Below are positions 38,346 to 51,301 of a stretch of 64,000 bases of DNA, in pieces (position 1 is the stretch's first letter; each line of letters begins with the position of its first letter). Location of the stretch: contig NC_045147.1 of NCBI RefSeq assembly GCF_008831285.2, positions 19,096,081 through 19,160,080 of the forward strand, read 5' to 3'. This DNA comes from Nymphaea colorata. Lineage: Eukaryota > Streptophyta > Magnoliopsida > Nymphaeales > Nymphaeaceae. The position numbers were made by a program, and so were the translations under genes. Below the pieces are notes generated by a model, which was not told the DNA's origin, searched no databases, and saw only the letters and a list, made by a program, of their open reading frames with translations.

Positions 38346-39914
38346 CTCATGTTCTCGCCCAGGCCTTTTTTTTGTTAATATTAGCTGTATGAGTTCGTTC
38401 GTTGCACATGAACCATAGATGAGATGCCTCAGATATAAAGTTGGTAGGAGTGCACATGATCAACTGATTTTTTCCTCACCATCGTGTTGGATCATACTTT
38501 TTTCCTTTCTCTCTTTACTTATTCAGGGGAACATCAAATTCAGGATATGCAGAACCATACAAACAATACTCGCTTTGATGGATTCTGCCTTCTTTATTGT
38601 GGCTAAATTTTTCAGAAAATTATTACTCTTGATACGTTTTTTTGTAACTGATCTGCTCTATTAAGATTGTGAATCTTAGCATGTTACTGGAGGGAGAGGC
38701 CCCTGCTGTATAGATCAACTAGTTGAATATCTCTCTTCATTTTCCTGCAGGGGGAGGCTATAATCTACCTTAACAAGTTCATGAATCTTGAAACTGATTT
38801 TTAGGATAGGATGCTAACTGATGCGCATGTGCCGTATCCAGTGGTTGTTTAGTTTAGCTGTAAGCGAGTGGCTTTTCCTATATTTCTTGTCTGACTTCAT
38901 TTCTTCAGAAAACACTTTATATAAATCCGACTCGACAATCTAGCAGCGCTAAAAGAACCCATTTCCCAGTGAATATCCTCCGTGCACCTTTCAGGTTGTG
39001 TACTTCCTGCCAAAAAGTGGGCTGAGGATTTTTTTTTCATTTCAGGTGAAGTAACCCGCGATATCTAGGATTTTAGGTTCTGGTTGTTGCCAAAAACGAG
39101 GTCCGGCCCTTTTCATCGTGGTGAGTTTTTTTTTCCTCTGATTCTCCCTCTCTCTCCTTTAAGCAGCAGGTCGTTGTAAAGGAGGGATTGGTGGTAGTTA
39201 ATTGTTTGCAAGTCTCTTGCACCTCTGTTGTCCTCCTTGTCATTGTCATCTTTGTCGTTCTCCTGTTGAGTTCTATTGGGGTTTGAAGAAAAGGCATATA
39301 TTTCTTGCTTCAGTTTCTTATATATCCGCTTCTCTCTTGCTTCAGTTTTCTCAGTGCCTGTATCCTTTTCTTCTTGCAGTTTCTAAAGTAGATTACATGG
39401 ACGGGTTTCTACTTTTCATATAAAAGTTTCTGTGCATTTGAACTGCGTCATGTAGAGAGCAGTTGGTATTCGACACACTATTGGAGTAAAAAATGCGGGT
39501 TTGATTCCTTATGCCGTCTAGAATGATGTGCAGATGTGACTCTTCACAATATTCTTGCAACTCTAGTTGTTATGAAATGTTATGATTGTTGCTTTCGAGC
39601 TAGCTTGAGCATGCAGATGCTTCTATAAAAGGCAGCTCTGCCATCTTTTTTTTTTTTTGGGTGGAATTTGTTGTGTTCAGGAAGATTGAGGGCCTCTATT
39701 TATCTTTGCTTCCCCTTGCGCTCTTTTGGGCCTTTTCCCCTTTGTTCATCATATTGCCAACCATTATGGAGTTATTTTTAATGCACTTACATATGTAGGG
39801 AAGTTAAACAAGTGGAAAAGGTTGGCCTCTTGGAGGAACGGTGAGTGAGATATTGCCAAACAAGTGGTTTTTAGAGGAAGGTGGCGAAGCATTATAAGTG
39901 TTGATTTGCCTGAA

Positions 39915-41640
39915 ATGACATCCAGAGTGCTCAAAGGACTTATTTCCCCTCTTCTCAAGAGTCCTTCTAAAGCCTTGCCTTATTTGGCCTCTCTGCACTC
40001 CAATGTCACAAATCCTTTTCCTTCAACCGTTGCAACTCTTGTTTTGCCTGCTAGATGTTTCCGTTGCCATCCCCCATGGAACTCCATCCTGATTTTTCAG
40101 CCATCGGTCATGCATATTCACAGTTTGACTGATACCCGACTGCCCAAGCGAAGACCAAGTGATAAACCAAGAAGAAAGAGGGCAAGTTTGAAGCCTCCTG
40201 GTCAGTTTTCCAGACCACCATCTTTTGCATTTTTTCAAATGAAACGAAAAGATGTGGTGAAGTTCAGAGAAACACAATGATATGGATCCATTGATGATGC
40301 AGGACCTTATGCTTGGGTGCCATATGTACCTGGAGAACCTATAGCTAGCAATCGACCCAATGAAGGAAGTGTGAAGGGGAGGAACCAAAGAAAACGGATG
40401 AAGCAGCGGCAAGCATTTATAGTGGTAAGCATCTCCAGCAAGTTGAGCACATGTACATTTTCACACACATAAAGATGTGTAAAAGAGTGTGGGCATACCA
40501 AAATTGCACTAAAAATAATAGTGTAATTAACCTAATGTTGGAAAACTGTCTCAAGTTTCAGAATATTTTGATTTCTTCTTGTCTGTACGGTCAAAGTTTC
40601 TTAGTTGAAGATGTCATGACGAGGTTTTTTTTGTCACCTAAGTCAATGAGCGATCTTCTTTCTTTGAGGTGGATTACTTTATGGTCCTCCCTAATGGTTA
40701 ATTTTATAGTGCACTTTTTACTTGATATTGCTCTTGTCACAAGCATGAGATTTTAGAGGCAGCAGTCACAGTTGTTGGCTAGCCAATCAACAGTGACCAT
40801 GTGAAGGGCAAGTGCTAGGATTCAGTAATGCATAATTGTGCTTGGATAGTTAGATAGTCATCCCATGTTCCAAGCTATTGCCTCTGGAGATTTATAGCAC
40901 CTATGGGTGGATGTCGGATGATTGATCATCAATAGATCTCCTAAAAGATCTTTTCCATCCATGACAATAGGAAACTGGAGCTTTAGAGTTTAGATCTTAA
41001 AGTTGGACTCATCAGTATTTGGTAGTTTTGAGTGCAAGGTCCATGTAATGCCACTGGTCTCTTGCACTGTACTTCATTTACTAGAACGCACCAGAGACTG
41101 TGATTTCCTTAACAATGGCAATTTAAAGAAATGCTGCTTCTAAGTTTTCTCAATACCAGCAAAGGTCATTAACTTGTAGACAGGCTTTGTGCAATGATAT
41201 CCAATCTAACATTACTAGAAGCTTCATGTTAAGTTCTCATCTCAACTGCTGATGATGGTTAATGTGACTTAGCTTTTCTTCTCTTCTGTGTTAGTGTGTC
41301 AAAATTAATGCAATGGACTGGGTAAATCCATTAAATTGTCTTCTTTTTTACTCTTTTGTCATCTCTGCTTTCTGTTGTCAGGGATTCCTTTTCTTGTTAT
41401 GTAATTTCTTGTTGATTGTCTATACCTGATTATTCATGATGATCATGTACTTGCTGAATTCTGTTCAATAATCAGTCTGAGGCAAAAAAACGGAAGGCTG
41501 AGATGAAAGAAGCAAGGCGGAAGAGGAACATTGAGAGAATAGAGAGGAAAATGGCTGCTGTTGCTAGAGATCGAGCTTGGGCGGAACGACTAGCAGAGTT
41601 GCAGAAACGTGAATCTGAGATGAAAGAAGCTGCCGCATAA
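39915..41640 (+). CDS. Small basic conserved plant protein of unknown function, probably organelle-targeted
   Basis: I do not recognise a named function, although the protein resembles uncharacterised plant proteins. Exons 39915-40200, 40303-40424 and 41476-41640 join in frame to give 190 residues, with clean GT-AG sites. The first 60-70 residues (MTSRVLKGLISPLLKSPSKA...) are Ser-, Leu- and Arg/Lys-rich without acids, like a mitochondrial or plastid presequence. The middle has TRLPKRRPSDKPRRKRASLK, PPGPYAWVPYVPGEPI and PNEGSVKGRN. The C-terminal 70 residues are a highly charged helix or coiled coil (SEAKKRKAEMKEARRKRN..., ERKMAAVARDRAWAERLAEL). Such a basic, helical protein would suit binding RNA or a ribosome, but this is inference. 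The start is the first ATG in this frame; the frame upstream opens with GTG. Confidence 0.8.
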
Positions 41641-42452
41641 GTAATCTCACGTCTGTGCTGAGAAGAATTCTGACCTAGAATTGCTCCATGTACTGCTGTT
41701 CTTCATTTGATAGATCTTGAGATAATTTTCTCATGGAAAAAAGCTTCAGAATTTTTTTTTTTGGGGCATCTACTGAATTTTGCTTGATCTCCACTGAAAT
41801 TTTTTATGAGGATAATTCCGTCGGTATCTACCTGAGCCATCTACGTATGGAAGTCCTGTTACCTGGTGAATGAGAATTATAAGTTGTCCTCGTTGCAGTG
41901 CGATACCTATTCATTTTAACCATAACTTTATCACCATTTGGTGCACATTTATTAAAGAGGAGGAGGTTGACAATTGGCATGGTGCGGCAGGTCATGGCAG
42001 TGAAATTAGTCACAATTGGGTTGCATGGGGATCCCTCTTCTCAAGTTAGACGAACTTGCAGGATTCGTGACGTGTAGGATTTTGCTGCTGTTCTCAAGAG
42101 GGTCAAGACCCAGGATTTGGCCTTCAGCTTCCAAAGTGATGGCTTTTGTCGCTCTACATTTAATTCTGTTGTTGGCCAGGAGTTGAAGAGCCCCAACATT
42201 ATCGGGTGCATATTACCCTACAAGCCCACAACAGTTTCAACTATTGAGGTGTTGCTTGCCCTCAGGACTATAGCGGAATTCAAACCGAATCAACTGGCAT
42301 GAGCACAACCACATCCACTTATTCAAAAAAAAATTAGAAACAGCAAGGTCTTCAGATCCATAATTGGACCATGACAACTTGACGCCATCATTTGCATCTT
42401 ACAACTTTCTCTTTGAGATGTGGAGGGGAGAATTGGCAAAAGGAAAAGAAGA
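41641..42452. other. Short convergent intergenic region
   Basis: This is the 3' flank of the basic-protein gene (+) and of CSP41b (-). I see nothing else in it. Confidence 0.6.
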
Positions 42453-42668
42453 TTAGCTCTGGAGCACAAGAGTTCTGTTCAGAATCATGTCATCGGTGGA
42501 GAAATCCGCTGGCTTCCGGTATGTTCCCCGGCCAAAGTCCAGATTGTAGGAGTCGGCGAGACCTTCGATCAGGTCAAATTCAGGTGACCAACCGAGCTCT
42601 CTGGTGGCTTTCTCGATTGACGCAAAGAAGTGCTGCAATTTTAAGAGTAAATTTTCATATATATATAT

Positions 42669-42709
<41 letters not shown>

Positions 42710-45700
42710 TGTAATAACAGTACCAGCCTCCCAACAAGGCATCATTAAGCAGGCAGAAAGAAACAAAAGCAGTACCCATCAAGATTCAAGAATGACCCAT
42801 GCAAATATAACTTTGAGAGGCATGCAAGCGGCTTCGATTCATGTAAGCCAAATTCTTAACCATGGGGATGTAAATGTCTCGGATTTCGGATAAAATAGGT
42901 ACATTGCCAATAAAATTTGTTTCAAGTCGACCTAAAAGGCAAAGATCCTGAAACTGTAGGGTGGCGATTTGCATCCTACTGATTTACTAGCTTATGTAGT
43001 CAGATTTGGTAGCCAAATCCAGATCCCACTCGAATGTTTTCATACCATGCATCAAGTTCTATCTAATCCAGAGTCTGAGTAAAACCTAATCAGAATGCAT
43101 GAGGATGTTGGAGTTAAGCCGGTGGGGATCCTGATTTAGCTTTAGCAATCCCATTAAACATCTGTTGTTGGTATGACAATGTAAAGTATAGACTTTGTAA
43201 TGCCTGGATTATGTTAAAACATAAACACTCATTTGTTTTCGTGAAAAGAAGGATTCATTTTGAACATAAAAATTGCGCGACCTCATAAAATCATTTCGCC
43301 AAATGACACCCTGTTCATTGTTTAATAATAATCGTCAAAGTACTTTTCTTTGCTCATACCTGATCCCTAAATGGAAATGCCTTCTTCTTTCCAAAATCAA
43401 ATTCCTTTGGATTATAGTGAACTATCTCTGGTTCTGGAAAACCACCAGCCTGCAAATTGAAGGGAGAAAAAACAAAATCAATTGCCTTTGGGCAAATTTG
43501 AATCTAAATAGTCAGAATCCCAAACCAATCGTTACCTTCGCACATGCTTTTGCTAACCCATTAAAAGTAACATACTTCGATCCAGAAATGTTATAGACTT
43601 GTTTGCTTGCTTTCTCATTACCAAGAACTGCAACAAAGGCCTTAGCCAGATCCTGCAAGTTTCGGTTTGAAAGTAGCTTAGTTTTACATCGAGTACTTCA
43701 CAGCCAGGGCCAAGGAGCACTTCAAGCGAAAGAACTTGGATGACTCAACATCGAATCTATTCATGAAATCTATGAGAACAAACTGAGGACCAACTCATCT
43801 CAAGTTATCCACCAAAAATATTTTGCTGATGGCCATTTTAGGAATGCTAAGGCATAAGAGTAGGATGATAACAGGAGGACATGCATTTCACACATGATAG
43901 TTTTTCACCTTGACATGACCAAGCTGAGTCACTTGAAGGCCTGAGTTAGGTATTGGGATAGGCCGACCTGCTTTGAGACGGTGGAAGAACCACTCTTCAA
44001 CAGGGTTGTAATTCAGTGGCCCATAGATGTACACTGGCCTGATTGAGGTCCAATTAACTCCTCTCTTGTCCAACAGACTCTCTGTCTCCAACTTTCCCTT
44101 GTGTCTGCTCTTGGGATCAACTGCATCAATCTTGTAAACAAAACAAAATCAAATTTTCAGGAAACTCTATGTGATTCAAAAACCAGATTGGTAAGAAACA
44201 TTACAGTTTAACAAAACAAAGCAACATCATCATATTAACCAGGACCTTTTCTTTTGAATCTTTCTATGGTTTAGGTGAAACCGAAACTTGTTGAGGTAGT
44301 TTGAAGCTTTTGTCAGCTTAATCAGGAGCAATTTTCTTTACAATGTAAACTGTAAGATTTATATTAGCTTTCGTATTGCTCCATTCTTTTGGTTTTTCAC
44401 AAGTAATGGCATGAATGCTAGTGTGCAACCCATGATTATGACCAGAAATGTGAGAACGATCATCACAAAACAAATGCTAGTGTGCAACCCATGATTTGGA
44501 CATAAATGTGAGAATGACCATCACAGCATCACTACTGCTGATGATTCAAACACGAGTACAGATTTTGTTTTGCATTCACAACCACAACTTGAGGGATGTA
44601 GTCATAGAGATTATATGGTCTTGTCTGTTGGAGCTCAATGGAAAGAGATGGTAGGTCATTCCTACTTGTTACTATAGGAGTACGGGACCTCCAATTACCT
44701 CAAAATGTGGCAGTTGATCAGATTTTAGGTATACCCCAGCTGAAGAGCAATAGATGTACCTGGCATCAGAAAAGAATTAGTAAAAGGAAACTAGCATATT
44801 ATACACACACACACATCACATCACATTCATAACAATAATAAAAAAAAAGTAGAAATCATAGCAAATCTCGTTTAGTTTCCATTGTGAACAGAATTCCTCA
44901 ACTTTTTGCTTTTCTAGATATTTATTTTGCCTCGTGCTTTTAAAATTTACAATCATAAATCAAGATTCTGAAATTTTCTATAGTTTTAGACATATTTTTT
45001 TTCTAACATAAAGAAAAGGATAACTTAATATTCTTGGATTTGCTTCTCCATGGCCATCATTAAATGATTCTAAGTTATTACTAGACTCACTGCTCCAGCT
45101 TTGGCAAAGCATCTAATATGGGCTCCACTTCAACAGCCTCCCTTCCTGTAAAACAGCATGAACTTCAATTAACCAAGAGAAAAAGAAGAGAGTAACAATT
45201 CAGAATACAGCGACCTAACTTTTCAAGACATAATCCTCGACTTGAAGCCTATTCATACCATTTATGTCATAAACAGTATCAAAATCTGTTGTTGCAAGTG
45301 TTGTTCTGACGAAATCAAAATCCTGCCTGTCTCCTTTCAAATGCAAAATCTAAATCAAGAGAAGAACGATATCAATATCTAGTAGCAGAGTTGAACACGT
45401 ATTAGGTGGCCGGTTGAAGAGCTAAGAGATTCGTATGAACTCCACATCTTAAATGTCTACCCATTATTGATATCAGGAAATAAAGTTTCACCTTGGATGA
45501 GAAGTCTGCGTACTCCTGGTCTGATTCTCCAGGTAGTTGCTGCGTGATTGGTGCTTTACCTCTGGTAAATAAAGTCACCTGAAATCATAAATTTAGACGT
45601 GACCCATTGAAATTTGCATTGCGGAAGCAAATGTTCAACAAAGAAAATTTTAGCAAATTCAACCTACTAATGCGATTTGTATACCTGATGGCCCTCCTTG

Positions 45701-46491
45701 ACTAGCAGTCTTGTCAAAAATACACCAATAAATCTGGTGCCACCCATTATGAGTATCTTCTTCGCAGTTGATGCTGTTACTAAAACCACTCCTTTTCGTT
45801 GCCATGTCTTCTGTTTGTACTGGAAAAAAAAAAAGTAACAGTAAAATGTGCTGATCGCATCCCAGTAGTTGTATTCGACTTCAAAACAAGATATATATAT
45901 ATATATAAAAGTAATCAGGTTAAACTTATTAATGCCATATTTTGTCATTGCTCGGTTCCTCATTTTGATTGTAAAATAAAGTCAAACGTCAGAGTACCAT
46001 AGAAACTAGTGGAGCCATCTTCATTAACAAGATCTAAGCAAATTTTCTTGTTCGAACCTATCAGTTAAGTTCATGTGGTTTAAATAGTACGAAAACCAAA
46101 ATCTGGACACTGCTACAATGAAATTCACGATAATAAGCCGATTGGTAGTAATAATTCACAGCATCAACACGAATAACAACTAGAAAAACGATTCAGGAAC
46201 GTCTACAGTGAAATTCGTAATAAGAAAATTTGTGTGTGTAGACGTTCCTGGTTTCAATAGCAGATTTTGGTTCTGCTTCTGCTTTCTTTCGTCATTGCCG
46301 TCATTATCCTGAGGTCATTTGTTCTAAAGACCAAGTTTGACGAATTGCCCCCAAATATTCTTGGTTCAGATGCTGTGAATTACCTTGGTTGGAACAGCAA
46401 GGCGGGTGCCCTTGAAATCAGAGGAGGAAGAAAATGATTGCTTGGATGGAAGAGCTGGTTTGAGGGACGCATGTGTGATCAGCCTAGCCAT
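42453..46491 (-). CDS. CSP41B: Chloroplast stem-loop binding protein CSP41b
   Basis: CSP41b is an abundant chloroplast RNA-binding protein, an atypical short-chain dehydrogenase homologue with endoribonuclease activity, that stabilises plastid transcripts and associates with ribosomes. Exons (minus): 46491-46384, 45819-45685, 45578-45492, 45349-45259, 45145-45091, 44759-44699, 44130-43909, 43652-43536, 43449-43360, 42632-42453, giving 381 residues. Residues 1 to about 50 are a Ser-rich transit peptide. The Rossmann fold begins KKILIMGGTRFIG (glycine motif 62-68). Further family motifs are TLFTRGK, PGESDQ, YIYCSSAGVY, RGVNWTSIRPVYIYGP, NPVEEWFFHRLKAGRPIPIP, YNISGSKYVTFNGLAKAC and FDLIEGLADSYNLDFGRGT. 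Every junction keeps frame. The length and motifs are those of the Arabidopsis b paralogue rather than CSP41a. It is divergent from plastid S1. Confidence 0.96.
42661..42707 (+). repeat. AT/GA compound microsatellite in the last CSP41b intron
   Basis: A short AT run is followed by an uninterrupted AG run (42671-42707), about 30 bases upstream, in gene sense, of the last exon's acceptor. Confidence 0.9.
44414..44530 (+). repeat. 59-bp direct duplication in a CSP41b intron
   Basis: The string atgctagtgtgcaacccatg occurs at 44415 and 44474. Both copies are followed by related sequence containing aatgtgagaa and atcacа-type words with a few substitutions. It lies within the intron between the exons at 44130-43909 and 44759-44699. 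Confidence 0.75.
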
Positions 46492-47928
46492 GAGTATCGG
46501 CAACTGGGTACCCTTTCAATCTGCTGTGGTTGGTGAATGAAGAAGGCTTATTATGCACATATTCATCCTTTTTCTCCTCTTCCATACTTTCAGGATAAGC
46601 TGACATCCAGATTGGTGCCATCCACAGCCTCTCGTTTCCACAGCCCTCTCCTAGTTTTCATGGTCGCAGCATAACCTCCCTTCCTCAGTGAAAGTGACAG
46701 AAAAGATGCAATGGTGCTCGTGGCAATATGTGGAGCAAAGCAGGCCTACGGCTACAGGTGCCGTATCCATCTCATCAGAGCCCTGAGGCTTGAAATTGAA
46801 ACAGCAGGTCCCGAGTTGAAAACTCTGTGTTTGCCATTTGCCATTATCTACTAGAGATCCGCGTAATTCTGGTAAACGAAGTCAATCGCTCTTTAGACAG
46901 CTTGCTTCAGCTAGTTAGACGCTCCCATAATGATCTGCTTGTTTACAAGCCCAGATGAGCTCGCTGGTATTCAGGAGTAAGCTGAGTATGATCACTAAGT
47001 TGTGGGTTGTTTATGTTGGACCTAAATCCATAGAATACCAACTTTAGGTTTGAATTCTGGTACAGCCGAAAATGAAAACCTTGAGACTGCCATTTAGTAG
47101 AGCTATGACTCGCAATTGATGCTATTAACTTGTGGAGTTTGTTCAATGATGCCGACTTGAGAAAACTCGAGGGGAAAAGTTTGTGGCTTTGGTAGCGTTT
47201 TACGCACAGCGAGAAGTAATAATATGGAGTACCCTTGTCTGCTCTGTACTTGCATCTTCTAGAGATGGACGTCGACTGAATGTCGATTTTCTAAAGCAAA
47301 GCCAGGACTGAGGCACAAAACCCTCTTTAAACAAATGAAAAAATTTAGAGGTCCACTCCTACGCGCCCGAATCTAGAAGATCCAACCTTGTTGGGGCATT
47401 GACCTCAAAAAGCGAAAAAAAAGAAGCTAGGGACGGTCGTTAGTTTATCAGTCTCGGAATGCACTTCTACCACCTCTAAAGAGAGATTCAAACAGGTTAA
47501 GTGTAAGAAAAACTAAACATAGAATTTGGCCAGAATCAAAATTGATACCGCAAAAGACCCAGACAAGATTGAACCCCATTTGCGTCCCCGGCTCCAAAGG
47601 TCAGCGGAGTAAGCAAGGATTTCTTCAAGACCAAGTTTGGACCCTCGCTTCATGTCATCAAGATCGATCCGTGGTGGCCTGAATTGGTCGGTACGTACCG
47701 TATCAGTTAAGATGTATGCTGTAACTTGTGACTTCTACAGGGGAGTATTGGAGGATAAAGTTCGTGGTGGTGATTTTATCCCTCGAGGTGAATTCCTCTC
47801 TCTCTCTCTCTCTCTTATCTAGTGCATCGTGGGACAATCTTCGTGAGTTGAGAGGTCTGGTGGTGGTTAGTTCTTTTCGAGCTTCTCCAAGAAGCAAAAT
47901 TTCTCCGACTTTCTCCTTGTCTCTGGAA
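46492..47928. promoter_or_regulatory. Divergent promoter region between CSP41b and plastid S1
   Basis: About 1.4 kb separates the two start codons. It holds both leaders. The right end has a CT run at 47797-47817 in the S1 leader or promoter, typical of plant plastid-protein genes. No coding region is supported. Whether the two promoters share elements cannot be decided by eye. Confidence 0.5.
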
Positions 47929-50900
47929 ATGGCTGGCTTGGGTCTGAGGTGCCCCTCCCTCTCGTCCTCTTCGCTGTTCAACAAAACTATCCTCTCGGGC
48001 GAGAGGGCACTTGTTCCATGGAGGATTCCCAAGAGACAGTCGAGGTGGACAGCTTCGGCGGCGGTGGCCATTTCCAACACGCAGACAAGGGAGAGGCAGC
48101 GGCTCAAGGAGTTATTCGAGGAAGCCTATGAGAGGTGCCGAACGGCTCCTGCCGACGGCGTCTCCTTCACCGTCGAGGATTTCATCTCCGCCCTCGACAA
48201 GTATGACTTCGATTCCGAAGTGGGCACCAAGGTTCTCTCTCTCTCTCTCTCTCATTTACATTGGTTGAATAGTAAATACTAGAACACAATTCTGTAAAGG
48301 GAGCATGTTAATGAGAACATCTGCCTGTACCAAGAAATTGTTTCTCTTCCTTTGTGAAATGGAACCTTTCCTCTGAGGGAACTCATGTTTGAAGGGAATG
48401 AGAGCGTCGGTATTAGCCTTTGAGCATTGATTAGCTAAAATTTTGAGGCTGTCGTAACCAGAGCAGTGAACACACTAAACGTAAGAGAAAATATGCCCGA
48501 TAAGGGTCAAGACACTTATACAATCTAGAACGACGACAGATGGTACAACATACTTGAACATGGAATCACAAAGAAAGAGGGTCAAGCATGTTTTGCGCGT
48601 CGTGGTGCGGAAGAGAGTGTTTGTCTACCTTCTTCAATGGAAAAAGACATGACTTTAAATGGTAGTCATTTGAGAGAGTTGCTAATTTTCGAGGTTGTCA
48701 CATCATTCTTGGTATCACAAAGACTAACATGAAAACGATTGGTTTGACTTCATTTTCTCAGGTTAAAGGTACAGTATTTCGTACAGATCTTAATGGAGCA
48801 CTAGTTGATATAACAGCAAAGTCTTCAGCGTATTTGCCTCTTCAAGAAGCTTGCATACACAAAATTAAGCATGTCGAGGAGGCCGGAATTTTTCCCGGCC
48901 TGCAAGAGGAGTTTATGATTGTTGGTGAAAATGAAAAGGATGACAGCTTGATTCTTAGCTTACGTTCGATTCAATATGATCTTGCATGGGAAAGATGTAG
49001 ACAACTGCAAGCTGAGGATGTCGTCGTTAAGGGTAAGGTGAGAAATCTATGTTCTTACGTGTTATTAATTAACTAACATGGTACTGTTCTCATTTTTTCT
49101 GCAATGCCTTGTCCATGTGTCCTAAAGGGCATTTAGTTAAGTGATGATACAACAGATATTTTCATTAGTCCTTCCTTTTAGACGACGTCTTTCTTTCTAG
49201 CCTTAACTAAACTTCGTCTCTGCAGTTTTGCTTATTTTGATTGCCGATGTTCACTTGTGTTCCAAATGTAATTTTTTTGTTTTGGGGAATCTGCATACTT
49301 CTGTTTGCTTGGTCACTGCTTCCTTCTGTTTGCTTTTGCCTATGCAGGTATATCAGTTAAACCATTCAGTTCCAAGTGCGAAATCTAAACTCGATGTTTT
49401 TGGTCAATATATTACAGGTTGTTGGGGGTAACAAGGGAGGCGTGGTGGCTGTTGTTGAGGGTTTACGTGGATTTATTCCTTTTTCACAGATATCATCGGT
49501 TGGTGCTTCTTCCCTTTCCTTTTTCCTTAATTCTCTTTTATGTGAATTAATGGAGTGACTTGCATGGTCGAATTTGTTTTTTCTCCCACTAAATTTATTG
49601 TACGTTCAGAGCTCTTCTAATCGTGTTCTATTTTATCGACAATTTGTATGCATCAACTAGAAAGCAACTGCTGAAGAACTCCTAGACAAAGAGCTGCCTC
49701 TGAAATTTGTAGAAGTTGATGAAGAACAGTCCCGCCTTGTTTTAAGTAACCGTAAAGCCATGGCAGATAATCAAGCACAGCTTGGAATTGGTTCAGTTGT
49801 GATTGGTACGGTGCAGAGTTTGAAGCCATATGGTGCCTTCATCGATATTGGTGGAATTAATGGACTTCTACATGTCAGTCAGATCAGTCATGATCGTGTT
49901 TCAGATATTGCAACTGTCTTGCAGCCTGGTGATACTCTCAAGGTAAAGTTTTCAAATTGCTTTTTCCTGATCCACATCTGATTATGCCAGCAAAGCCTGT
50001 GCACTCTATTGGGTTTTAACATGACCAATGCGAATTATGTGCAAAAGTTGAAAGGTTTAAATGAATTCATGCTTGGATAAGCATGCAGAGGAGGCCAAGA
50101 AAAGTTTGTCCTCTTGATGTCTTTAGTCACACATTTTTAGGAGGCTTAATTATTGAAACTTTACTTATATGAAAAGGTTATGATACTGAGCCATGATCGT
50201 GAGAGGGGCAGAGTGAGTCTATCTACAAAGAAACTTGAGCCAACCCCAGGTGACATGATTCGCAATCCAAAGCTTGTGTTTGAGAAGGTAATATCACAAG
50301 CTGGTTCTTTTTGTACTTATATATATGTAGAGCTATTTTTACAAGTTGCTGCTTCCTTCAGGCGGATGAGATGGCTCAGACATTCAGGCAAAGAATAGCT
50401 CAAGCAGAAGCAATGGCTCGGGCTGACATGTTGAGATTCCAACCCGAGGTAATATGTCCTTCATTCTTTCTGAGTCAATATGTTCCCTTGCAATAAGCTT
50501 TGTTTGATAATTTTCTACAAAAGAAGCTTTTGCCTTGAGTTCATTTTCTGCCATGCAGAATCCTGCAACCTATGGGTGAAGCTTTTACACTATAATGCAA
50601 ATCAATTGTTTGTCCTATCTTGCACAGATAGGCTTCCAAACAATAGAGTGTGAAATGGTGATGCAAAACTATCAACCTTTGTGACAATTTTAAAATGTTT
50701 GTATGCTCTACAAAAAACTAATTAAAAGTTCCTGCGAGATGTGTTACGAGAAAAGGATGAACAGTTAAAATATGTTAAAGCAGAAAAGTGTTCTTCACAG
50801 GACTCGGCAAAACGCCAGACCATCAAGATACCTTTTATTCCAACAAATGTCTGAAGAAATTTCTGGAATACAATGATATTTCTGTTTGGACACTAACAGT

Positions 50901-51301
50901 TTCATGTTATGCTTATGATTTCAGTGCAAGTATTAGATTTAATTATTTACAAAAAGATTCAACGATTACAAGAAAGGTACATTATATCCACCTATGTGTT
51001 TGGGAATATCATAGATTCATATACACCGAGCATTTACAATGGCTGGTGGAATGTTGTTCTGGTTTCTTGAAATTGCTTTTAGGCGACTTGTGGAAATGCT
51101 AACCGTGTCTTTTGCAGCAAACCTGCCCTTAGCTTGATGTTTACATGGTTACTTATCTAGTTAAAATAACTATTAATGAGGTTATGTTTGTCGCAGAGTG
51201 GATTGACCTTGAGCTCCGATGGGATATTAGGCCCACTGACATCCGATTTGCCTGCTGAGGGTGTTGATCTAAATGATGTTCCTTCGGCCGAGGAGCTGTA
51301 A
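47929..51301 (+). CDS. RPS1: Plastid 30S ribosomal protein S1
   Basis: This nuclear-encoded component of the chloroplast small ribosomal subunit binds mRNA for initiation. Exons 47929-48231, 48762-49037, 49418-49498, 49661-49942, 50177-50287, 50362-50448 and 51197-51301 give 414 residues in frame. Residues 1 to about 45 form a transit peptide ([17 protein letters not shown]...). Three S1 RNA-binding repeats follow: the first around 100-170 ([18 protein letters not shown]), a more diverged second at about 190-255 ([20 protein letters not shown]), and the third at about 264-333 ([29 protein letters not shown]). The tail has [20 protein letters not shown], a helix [20 protein letters not shown] and the conserved acidic end [14 protein letters not shown]...PAEGVDL. 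It is shorter than bacterial S1, as usual for the plastid form. The first intron opens in a CT microsatellite directly after the donor. Confidence 0.96.

Noticed and set aside
37814-38350. Long open frames on both strands rich in Arg-Glu or Ser-Leu repeats
   Set aside because: They are translations of the CT/GA microsatellites and their flanks. They have no conserved domain and sit over a leader exon and intron of the downstream gene.
49038-49417. Possible additional S1 exon giving [14 protein letters not shown] near 49350
   Set aside because: A plausible acceptor precedes it, but joining 49037 to 49418 gives the uninterrupted family sequence. The extra segment is not part of plastid S1.
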